A stretch of DNA of 64,000 nucleotides from Auanema rhodensis. Taxonomy: Eukaryota; Nematoda; Chromadorea; Rhabditida; Rhabditidae. Under the pieces are notes generated by a model. The model was not told the DNA's origin and ran no database searches. It was given only the letters and a program-made list of their open reading frames with translations. The stretch spans positions 20,780,688 to 20,844,687 of the forward strand of contig OZ059895.1 in the NCBI GenBank assembly GCA_964057225.1, in the 5' to 3' direction. Of this stretch, positions 54,378 to 64,000 are shown piece after piece; the first letter of the stretch is position 1, and each line of letters opens with the position of its first letter. The position numbers and the translations under genes are program-made.

Positions 54378-56136
54378 TCGCTTCAAGTGAAAGATAAAGA
54401 GATGCGCTTTTCAAAATTAGATTTCGCATGTCCATATTAGTCTAAAAACAAATTTTTATTGATATTGGTGCATGGTAACCATGACTTTAAAATTTACGTG
54501 AACTTTAATTTATGCTAATTAAGTGTACACATGATGTGCACTTGGTATGTAACTCGCTTCACGTCAAAGATAAAGAGATGCGGTTTTCAAAATTAGATTC
54601 CCCATGTCCATGTTAGTCTAAAAACAAATTTCTATTAATATTGGTGCATGGTAACTATGACTTTGAAATTTACGTGAACTTTAATTTATGCTAATTAAGT
54701 GTACACATGATGTGCACTTGGTATGTAACTCGCTTCAAGTGAAAGATAAAGAGATGCGCTTTTCAAAATTAGATTTCGCATGTCCATATTAGTCTAAAAA
54801 CAAATTTTTATTGATATTGGTGCATGGTAACCATGACTTTAAAATTTACGTGAACTTTAATTTATGCTAATTAAGTGTACACATGATGTGCACTTGGTAT
54901 GTAACTCGCTTCACGTCAAAGATAAAGAGATGCGGTTTTCAAAATTAGATTCCTCATGTCCATATTAGTCTAAAAACGAATTTTTATTGATATTGGTGCA
55001 TGGCAACCATGACTTTAAAATTTACGTGAACTTTAATTTATGCTAATTAAGTGTACACATGATGTGCACTTGGTATGTAACTCGCTTCACTCAAAGATAA
55101 AGAGATGCGGTTTTCAAAATTAGATTCCCCATGTCCATATTAGTCTAAAAACAAATTTTTATCAATATTGGTGCATGGTAACTATGACTTTGAAATTTAC
55201 GTGAACTTTAATTTATGCTAATTAAGTGTACACATGATGTGCACTTGGTATGTAACTCGCTTCAAGTGAAAGATAAAGAGATGCGCTTTTCAAAATTAGA
55301 TTTCGCATGTCCATATTAGTCTAAAAACAAATTTTTATTGATATTGGTGCATGGTAACCATGACTTTAAAATTTACGTGAACTTTAATTTATGCTAATTA
55401 AGTGTACACATGATGTGCACTTGGTATGTAACTCGCTTCACGTCAAAGATAAAGAGATGCGGTTTTCAAAATTAGATTCCCCATGTCCATATTAGTCTAA
55501 AAACAAATTTTTATGAATATTGGTGCATGGTAACCATGACTTTGAAATTTACGTGAACTTTAATTTATGCTAATTAAGTGTACACATGATGTGCACTTGG
55601 TATGTAACTCGCTTCACGTCAAAGATAAAGAGATGCGGTTTTGAAAATTAGATTCCCCATGTCCATATTAGTCTAAAAACAAATTTTTATTAATATTGGT
55701 GCATGGTAACCATGACTTTGAAATTTACGTGAACTTTAATTTATGCTAATTAAGTGTACACATGATGTGCACTTGGTATGTAACTCGCTTCACGTCAAAG
55801 ATAAAGAGATGCGGTTTTCAAAATTAGATTCCCCATGTCCATATTAGTCTAAAAACAATTTTTTATCAATATTGGTGCATGGTAACCATGACTTTGAAAT
55901 TTACGTGAACTTTAATTTTTGCTAATTAAGTGTACACATGATGTGCACTTGGTATGTAACTCGCTTCACGTCAAAGATAAAGAGATGCGGTTTTCAAAAT
56001 TAGATTCCCCATGTCCATATTAGTCTAAAAACAAATTTTTATTAATATTGGTGCATGGTAACCATGACTTTGAAATTTACGTGAACTTTAATTTATGCTA
56101 ATTAAGTGTACACATGATGTGCACTTGGTATGTAAC

Positions 56137-59128
56137 TCGCTTCAAGTGAAAGATAAAGAGATGCGGTTTTCAAAATTAGATTTCGCATGTCCATATTAGT
56201 CTAAAAACAAATTTTTATTGATATTGGTGCATGGTAACCATGACTTTAAAATTTACGTGAACTTTAATTTATGCTAATTAAGTGTACACATGATGTGCAC
56301 TTGGTATGTAACTCGCTTCACGTCAAAGATAAAGAGATGCGGTTTTCAAAATTAGATTCCCCATGTCCATATTAGTCTAAAAACAAATTTTTATCAATAT
56401 TGGTGCATGGTAACCATGACTTTGAAATTTACGTGAACTTTAATTTATGCTAATTAAGTGTACAAATGATGTGCGCTTGGTATGTAACTCTCTTCACGTG
56501 AAAGATAAAGAGATGCGGTTTTCAAAATTAGATTCCTCATGTCCATATTAGTCTAAAAACGAATTTTTATTGATATTGGTGCATGGTAACCATGACTTTA
56601 AAATTTACGTGAACTTTAATTTATGCTAATTAAGTGTACACATGATGTGCACTTGGTATGTAACTTGCTTCACGTCAAAGATAAAGAGATGCGGTTTTCA
56701 AAATTAGATTCCCCATGTCCATATTAGTCTAAAAACAATTTTTTATCAATATTGGTGCATGGTAACCATGACTTTGAAATTTACGTGAACTTTAATTTAT
56801 GCTAATTAAGTGTACAAATGATGTGCGCTTGGTATGTAACTCTCTTCACGTGAAAGATAAAGAGATGCGGTTTTCAAAATTAGATTCCCCATGTCCATTT
56901 TAGTCTAAAAACGAATTTTTATTGATATTGGTGGATGGTAACCATGACTTTAAAACTTACGTGAACTTCAATTTATGCTAATTAAGTGTACACATGATGT
57001 GCACTTGGTAAGTAACTCGCTTCACGTCAAAGATAAAGAGATGCGGTTTTCAAAATTAGATTCCCCATGTCCATATTAGTCTAAAAACAATTTTTTATCA
57101 ATATTGGTGCATGGTAACCATGACTTTGAAATTTACGTGAACTTTAATTTTTGCTAATTAAGTGTACACATGCTGTGCGCTTGGTATGTAACTCTCTTCA
57201 CGTGAAAGATAAAGAGATGCGGTTTCCAAAATTAGATTCCCCATGTCCATATTAGTCTAAAAACAAATTTTTATTGATATTGGTGCATGGTAACCATGAC
57301 TTTAAAATTTACGTGAACTTTAATTTATGCTAATTAAGTGTACACATGATGTGCACTTGGTATGTAACTCGCTTCACGTCAAAGATAAAGAAATGCGGTT
57401 TTCAAAATTAGATTCCCCATGTCCATATTAGTCTAAAAACAATTTTTTATCAATATTGGTGCATGGTAACCATGACTTTGAAATTTACGTGAACTTTAAT
57501 TTTTGCTAATTAAGTGTACACATGCTGTGCGCTTGGTATGTAACTCTCTTCACGTGAAAGATAAAGAGATGCGGTTTCCAAAATTAGATTCCCCATGTCC
57601 ATATTAGTCTAAAAACAAATTTTTATTGATATTGGTGCATGGTAACCATGACTTTAAAATTTACGTGAACTTTAATTTATGCTAATTAAGTGTACACATG
57701 ATGTGCACTTGGTATGTAACTCGCTTCACGTCAAAGATAAAGAAATGCGGTTTTCAAAATTAGATTCCCCATGTCCATGTTAATCTAAAAACAAATTTCT
57801 ATTAATATTGGTGCATGGTAACTATGACTTTGAAATTTACGTGAACTTTAATTTATGCTAATTAAGTGTACACATGATGTGCACTTGGTATGTAACTCGC
57901 TTCAAGTGAAAGATAAAGAGATGCGGTTTTCAAAATTAGATTTCGCATGTCCATATTAGTCTAAAAACAAATTTTTATTGATATTGGTGCATGGTAACCA
58001 TGACTTTAAAATTTACGTGAACTTTAATTTATGCTAATTAAGTGTACACATGATGTGCACTTGGTATGTAACTCGCTTCACGTCAAAGATAAAGAGATGC
58101 GGTTTTCAAAATTAGATTCCCCATGTCCATATTAGTCTAAAAACAAATTTTTATCAATATTGGTGCATGGTAACCATGACTTTGAAATTTACGTGAACTT
58201 TAATTTATGCTAATTAAGTGTACAAATGATGTGCGCTTGGTATGTAACTCTCTTCACGTGAAAGATAAAGAGATGCGGTTTTCAAAATTAGATTCCTCAT
58301 GTCCATATTAGTCTAAAAACGAATTTTTATTGATATTGGTGCATGGTAACCATGACTTTAAAATTTACGTGAACTTTAATTTATGCTAATTAAGTGTACA
58401 CATGATGTGCACTTGGTATGTAACTTGCTTCACGTCAAAGATAAAGAGATGCGGTTTTCAAAATTAGATTCCCCATGTCCATATTAGTCTAAAAACAATT
58501 TTTTATCAATATTGGTGCATGGTAACCATGACTTTGAAATTTACGTGAACTTTAATTTATGCTAATTAAGTGTACAAATGATGTGCGCTTGGTATGTAAC
58601 TCTCTTCACGTGAAAGATAAAGAGATGCGGTTTTCAAAATTAGATTCCCCATGTCCATTTTAGTCTAAAAACGAATTTTTATTGATATTGGTGGATGGTA
58701 ACCATGACTTTAAAACTTACGTGAACTTCAATTTATGCTAATTAAGTGTACACATGATGTGCACTTGGTAAGTAACTCGCTTCACGTCAAAGATAAAGAG
58801 ATGCGGTTTTCAAAATTAGATTCCCCATGTCCATATTAGTCTAAAAACAATTTTTTATCAATATTGGTGCATGGTAACCATGACTTTGAAATTTACGTGA
58901 ACTTTAATTTTTGCTAATTAAGTGTACACATGCTGTGCGCTTGGTATGTAACTCTCTTCACGTGAAAGATAAAGAGATGCGGTTTCCAAAATTAGATTCC
59001 CCATGTCCATATTAGTCTAAAAACAAATTTTTATTGATATTGGTGCATGGTAACCATGACTTTAAAATTTACGTGAACTTTAATTTATGCTAATTAAGTG
59101 TACACATGATGTGCACTTGGTATGTAAC
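56137..59128 (+). repeat. Ten-monomer (1760 bp) tandem duplication, second copy shortened
   Basis: Copy 1 (56137-57896) runs caagtg/gcgg; tatcaat with acaaatg; cctcat; ttgc head with tatcaat; ccatttt/ggtggatgg; tatcaat; tttcc; aagaaat; tttcc; aagaaat with gtccatgttaatct. Copy 2 matches for seven monomers from 57897 to 59128 and then passes into an expanded trimer zone. A close relative of copy 1 is at 47341-48748, 8796 bp upstream. Confidence 0.87.
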
Positions 59129-60184
59129 TCGCTTCACGTCAAAGATAAAGAAATGCGGTTTTCAAAATTAGATTCCCCATGTCCATATTAGTCTAAAAAC
59201 GAATTTTTATTGATATTGGTGGATGGTAACCATGACTTTAAAACTTACGTGAACTTCAATTTATGCTAATTAAGTGTACACATGATGTGCACTTGGTAAG
59301 TAACTCGCTTCACGTCAAAGATAAAGAGATGCGGTTTTCAAAATTAGATTCCCCATGTCCATATTAGTCTAAAAACAATTTTTTATCAATATTGGTGCAT
59401 GGTAACCATGACTTTGAAATTTACGTGAACTTTAATTTTTGCTAATTAAGTGTACACATGCTGTGCGCTTGGTATGTAACTCTCTTCACGTGAAAGATAA
59501 AGAGATGCGGTTTCCAAAATTAGATTCCCCATGTCCATATTAGTCTAAAAACAAATTTTTATTGATATTGGTGCATGGTAACCATGACTTTAAAATTTAC
59601 GTGAACTTTAATTTATGCTAATTAAGTGTACACATGATGTGCACTTGGTATGTAACTCGCTTCACGTCAAAGATAAAGAAATGCGGTTTTCAAAATTAGA
59701 TTCCCCATGTCCATTTTAGTCTAAAAACGAATTTTTATTGATATTGGTGGATGGTAACCATGACTTTAAAACTTACGTGAACTTCAATTTATGCTAATTA
59801 AGTGTACACATGATGTGCACTTGGTAAGTAACTCGCTTCACGTCAAAGATAAAGAGATGCGGTTTTCAAAATTAGATTCCCCATGTCCATATTAGTCTAA
59901 AAACAATTTTTTATCAATATTGGTGCATGGTAACCATGACTTTGAAATTTACGTGAACTTTAATTTTTGCTAATTAAGTGTACACATGCTGTGCGCTTGG
60001 TATGTAACTCTCTTCACGTGAAAGATAAAGAGATGCGGTTTCCAAAATTAGATTCCCCATGTCCATATTAGTCTAAAAACAAATTTTTATTGATATTGGT
60101 GCATGGTAACCATGACTTTAAAATTTACGTGAACTTTAATTTATGCTAATTAAGTGTACACATGATGTGCACTTGGTATGTAAC
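58601..60184 (+). repeat. Three-monomer (528 bp) unit in three tandem copies
   Basis: Units at 58601, 59129 and 59657 each hold a cgaattttt/ggtggatgg/aaaactt monomer, a caattttttatcaat monomer with atttttgc, and a tttcc monomer. The first members are different hybrids. At 58601 the head is the tctc/cacgtg type with ccatttt. At 59129 it is aagaaat with ccatatt, and at 59657 aagaaat with ccatttt. The switch from the aagaaat parent thus happened before the ccatttt site in one and after it in the other. Confidence 0.87.
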
Positions 60185-62295
60185 TCGCTTCACGTCAAAG
60201 ATAAAGAAATGCGGTTTTCAAAATTAGATTCCCCATGTCCATATTAGTCTAAAAACAATTTTTTATCAATATTGGTGCATGGTAACCATGACTTTGAAAT
60301 TTACGTGAACTTTAATTTTTGCTAATTAAGTGTACACATGCTGTGCGCTTGGTATGTAACTCTCTTCACGTGAAAGATAAAGAGATGCGGTTTCCAAAAT
60401 TAGATTCCCCATGTCCATATTAGTCTAAAAACAAATTTTTATTGATATTGGTGCATGGTAACCATGACTTTAAAATTTACGTGAACTTTAATTTATGCTA
60501 ATTAAGTGTACACATGATGTGCACTTGGTATGTAACTCGCTTCACGTCAAAGATAAAGAAATGCGGTTTTCAAAATTAGATTCCCCATGTCCATGTTAAT
60601 CTAAAAACAAATTTCTATTAATATTGGTGCATGGTAACTATGACTTTGAAATTTACGTGAACTTTAATTTATGCTAATTAAGTGTACACATGATGTGCAC
60701 TTGGTATGTAACTCGCTTCAAGTGAAAGATAAAGAGATGCGCTTTTCAAAATTAGATTTCGCATGTCCATATTAGTCTAAAAACAAATTTTTATTGATAT
60801 TGGTGCATGGTAACCATGACTTTAAAATTTACGTGAACTTTAATTTATGCTAATTAAGTGTACACATGATGTGCACTTGGTATGTAACTCGCTTCACGTC
60901 AAAGATAAAGAGATGCGGTTTTCAAAATTAGATTCCCCATGTCCATATTAGTCTAAAAACAAATTTTTATTAATATTGGTGCATGGTAACCATGACTTTG
61001 AAATTTACGTGAACTTTAATTTATGCTAATTAAGTGTACACATGATGTGCACTTGGTATGTAACTCGCTTCACGTCAAAGATAAAAAGATGAGGTTTTCA
61101 AAATTAGATTCCCCATGTCCATATTAGTCTAAAAACAAATTTTTATTAATATTGGTGCATGGTAACCATGACTTTGAAATTTACGTGAACTTTAATTTAT
61201 GCTAATTAAGTGTACACATGATGTGCGCTTGGTATGTAACTCGCTTCACGTGAAAGATAAAGAGATGCGGTTTTCAAAATTAGATTCCTCATGTCCATAT
61301 TAGTCTAAAAACGAATTTTTATTGATATTGGTGCATGGCAACCATGACTTTAAAATTTACGTGAACTTTAATTTATGCTAATTAAGTGTACACATGATGT
61401 GCACTTGGTATGTAACTCGCTTCACTCAAAGATAAAGAGATGCGGTTTTCAAAATTAGATTCCCCATGTCCATATTAGTCTAAAAACAAATTTTTATTAA
61501 TATTGGTGCATGGTAACTATGACTTTGAAATTTACGTGAACTTTAATTTATGCTAATTAAGTGTACACATGATGTGCACTTGGTATGTAACTCGCTTCAA
61601 GTGAAAGATAAAGAGATGCGCTTTTCAAAATTAGATTTCGCATGTCCATATTAGTCTAAAAACAAATTTTTATTGATATTGGTGCATGGTAACCATGACT
61701 TTAAAATTTACGTGAACTTTAATTTATGCTAATTAAGTGTACACATGATGTGCACTTGGTATGTAACTCGCTTCACGTCAAAGATAAAGAGATGCGGTTT
61801 TGAAAATTAGATTCCCCATGTCCATATTAGTCTAAAAACAAATTTTTATTAATATTGGTGCATGGTAACCATGACTTTGAAATTTACGTGAACTTTAATT
61901 TATGCTAATTAAGTGTACACATGATGTGCACTTGGTAAGTAACTCGCTTCACGTCAAAGATAAAGAGATGCGGTTTTGAAAATTAGATTCCCCATGTCCA
62001 TATTAGTCTAAAAACAAATTTTTATTAATATTGGTGCATGGTAACCATGACTTTGAAATTTACGTGAACTTTAATTTATGCTAATTAAGTGTACACATGA
62101 TGTGCACTTGGTAAGTAACTCGCTTCACGTCAAAGATAAAGAGATGCGGTTTTCAAAATTAGATTCCCCATGTCCATGTTAGTCTAAAAACAATTTTTTA
62201 TCAATATTGGTGCATGGTAACTATGACTTTGAAATTTACGTGAACTTTAATTTATGCTAATTAAGTGTACACATGATGTGCACTTGGTATGTAAC

Positions 62296-62471
62296 TCGCT
62301 TCAAGTGAAAGATAAAGAGATGCGCTTTTCAAAATTAGATTTCGCATATCCATATTAGTCTAAAAACAAATTTTTATTAATATTGGTGCATGGTAACCAT
62401 GACTTTGAAATTTACGTGAACTTTAATTTATGCTAATTAAGTGTACACATGATGTGCACTTGGTATGTAAC
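62296..62471 (+). repeat. Single-monomer duplication, hybrid type
   Basis: The head (caagtg, gcgc, tcgc and the private 'gcatatcc') is identical to the next monomer at 62472, but the tail (tattaat, tttgaa) is consensus type. The corresponding place in the related block at 52620 has one such monomer, not two. A one-monomer unequal exchange after the 9.7-kb block duplication explains it. Confidence 0.85.
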
Positions 62472-63175
62472 TCGCTTCAAGTGAAAGATAAAGAGATGCG
62501 CTTTTCAAAATTAGATTTCGCATATCCATATTAGTCTAAAAACAAATTTTTATTGATATTGGTGCATGGTAACCATGACTTTAAAATTTACGTGAACTTT
62601 AATTTATGCTAATTAAGTGTACACATGATGTGCACTTGGTATGTAACTCGCTTCACGTCAAAGATAAAGAGATGCGGTTTTCAAAATTAGATTCCCCATG
62701 TCCATATTAGTCTAAAAACAAATTTTTATTAATATTGGTGCATGGTAACCATGACTTTGAAATTTACGTGAACTTTAATTTATGCTAATTAAGTGTACAC
62801 ATGATGTGCACTTGGTATGTAACTCGCTTCACGTCAAAGATAAAAAGATGAGGTTTTCAAAATTAGATTCCCCATGTCCATATTAGTCTAAAACCAAATT
62901 TTTATTAATATTGGTGCATGGTAACCATGACTTTGAAATTTACGTGAACTTTAATTTATGCTAATTAAGTGTACACATGACGTGCGCTTGGTATGTAACT
63001 CGCTTCACGTGAAAGATAAAGAGATGCGGTTTCCAAAATTAGATTCCCCATGTCCATATTAGTCTAAAAACAAATTTTTATTGATATTGGTGCATGGCAA
63101 CCATGACTTTAAAATTTACGTGAACTTTAATTTATGCTAATTAAGTGTACACATGATGTGCACTTGGTATGTAAC

Positions 63176-63350
63176 TCGCTTCACTCAAAGATAAAGAGAT
63201 GCGGTTTTCAAAATTAGATTCCCCATGTCCATATTAGTCTAAAAACAAATTTTTATTGATATTGGTGCATGGTAACCATGACTTTAAAATTTACGTGAAC
63301 TTTAATTTATGCTAATTAAGTGTACACATGATGTGCACTTGGTATGTAAC
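63176..63350 (+). repeat. Hybrid 175-bp monomer at a block junction
   Basis: The head has the cactc deletion; the tail has tattgat, gtaacc and tttaaa of the caagtg class. It links the tttcc/gcaacc monomer at 63000 to the tatgaat, ttttg, tatcaat series at 63351-63878. In the other four places that series is preceded by a full caagtg/gcgc monomer. Confidence 0.75.
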
Positions 63351-63878
63351 TCGCTTCACGTCAAAGATAAAGAGATGCGGTTTTCAAAATTAGATTCCCC
63401 ATGTCCATATTAGTCTAAAAACAAATTTTTATGAATATTGGTGCATGGTAACCATGACTTTGAAATTTACGTGAACTTTAATTTATGCTAATTAAGTGTA
63501 CACATGATGTGCACTTGGTATGTAACTCGCTTCACGTCAAAGATAAAGAGATGCGGTTTTGAAAATTAGATTCCCCATGTCCATATTAGTCTAAAAACAA
63601 ATTTTTATTAATATTGGTGCATGGTAACCATGACTTTGAAATTTACGTGAACTTTAATTTATGCTAATTAAGTGTACACATGATGTGCACTTGGTAAGTA
63701 ACTCGCTTCACGTCAAAGATAAAGAGATGCGGTTTTCAAAATTAGATTCCCCATGTCCATATTAGTCTAAAAACAATTTTTTATCAATATTGGTGCATGG
63801 TAACCATGACTTTGAAATTTACGTGAACTTTAATTTTTGCTAATTAAGTGTACACATGCTGTGCGCTTGGTATGTAAC

Positions 63879-64000
63879 TCTCTTCACGTGAAAGATAAAG
63901 AGATGCGGTTTTCAAAATTAGATTCCTCATGTCCATATTAGTCTAAAAACGAATTTTTATTGATATTGGTGCATGGTAACCATGACTTTAAAATTTACGT
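63879..64000 (+). repeat. Partial last monomer
   Basis: These are the first 122 bases of a monomer with a tctc/cacgtg head, cctcat, cgaattttt and tttaaa. It is cut by the window end, so the array continues to the right. The first base of the window coincides with the chosen monomer start, and the array evidently continues to the left as well. Confidence 0.95.

Larger units (their letters stand above)
1..64000 (+). repeat. Continuous 176-bp satellite DNA tandem array (putative centromeric/pericentromeric satellite)
   Basis: The same unit of about 176 bp recurs head to tail from the first to the last base, always in the same orientation. Starting each monomer at 'tcgcttcacg' gives starts at 1, 177, 353 and so on, with 363 full copies and one partial copy. 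Sixteen 175-bp monomers have the one-base deletion 'cactcaaag' for 'cacgtcaaag'; three more (28689, 30096, 33439) have 'aaaatagatt'. Eight 177-bp monomers have an extra T in 'aattttttattgat', and one (39070) has an inserted base in 'ccataatcagtct'. No foreign insertion, inversion or single-copy gap was seen, so no part of the window is left unexplained. Since 176 is not a multiple of 3, no reading frame runs through the array. Homogeneous nucleosome-length arrays of this kind are typical of eukaryotic centromeres; the centromere assignment is inference. Confidence 0.97.

Noticed and set aside
1-64000. CRISPR array
   Set aside because: The repeats are about 176 bp and adjoin each other without unique spacers.
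1-64000. Primate alpha satellite or CENP-B box satellite
   Set aside because: The period is 176 and not 171 bp, and no TTCG...CGGG arrangement of the CENP-B box is present. The TTCG in tcgcat-class monomers lacks the CGGG half.
1-64000. Telomeric, rDNA, tRNA or retrotransposon sequence inside the array
   Set aside because: No TTTAGGG or TTAGGG runs, no rRNA-like or tRNA-like segment, no LTR, polypurine tract or coding domain was seen; every segment is explained by the monomer.
1-64000. Bacterial or phage origin of the sequence
   Set aside because: A 64-kb gene-free array of a nucleosome-length monomer is not known from bacteria or phages and fits eukaryotic satellite DNA.

Overview
The whole window is one uninterrupted tandem satellite DNA array. 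I see no gene, RNA gene or mobile element. A monomer of about 176 bp with about 32% GC repeats head to tail, always in the same orientation, from base 1 to base 64000. Taking the monomer start at the conserved 'tcgcttcacg', I count 363 complete monomers and a final 122-base partial one. By my hand count about 335 are 176 bp, 19 are 175 bp and 9 are 177 bp. Neither array edge is in the window.

The organism is a eukaryote, and the array looks like a centromeric or pericentromeric satellite. The monomer is nucleosome-sized, AT-rich and without long ORFs, the array is homogeneous over tens of kb, and it carries short dyads. A plant is the best guess. Two short blocks, the one around 'gtccatattagtct' and the one around 'tacacatga', lie about 96 bp apart and resemble blocks that I recall at nearly the same spacing in the Arabidopsis 178-180 bp centromere repeat. 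A Brassicaceae source is therefore possible but not proven. The 171-bp primate alpha satellite and the CENP-B box are not present.

Layout, using diagnostic variants to class monomers: (1) 1-9.15 kb holds two interleaved long duplications, 25 and 33 monomers apart. (2) 9.15-17.4 kb is a direct tandem duplication of a 24-monomer (4224 bp) block, internally rich in a two-monomer (352 bp) alternation. (3) 17.4-24.5 kb is an irregular 9-10-monomer higher-order repeat. (4) 22.7-27.3 kb is a 13-monomer (2289 bp) tandem duplication that spans the boundary into the next domain. (5) 24.5-38.0 kb is a distinct monomer subfamily domain, rich in CACGTG monomers and in 'gatgaag', 'aaaggg' and 'ccccatttcc' variants. 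(6) 38.0-64.0 kb returns to the monomer types of the left end, reorganised into many duplications of 1, 3, 4, 9, 10 and 12 monomers.

The main biological content is this record of recent unequal exchange or break-induced amplification: whole-monomer duplications at several scales, shared private mutations that date copies relative to each other, and hybrid monomers that mark crossover points. Four 60-codon ORFs exist only because one base change removed a stop codon in two monomers that were later duplicated. They are not genes.
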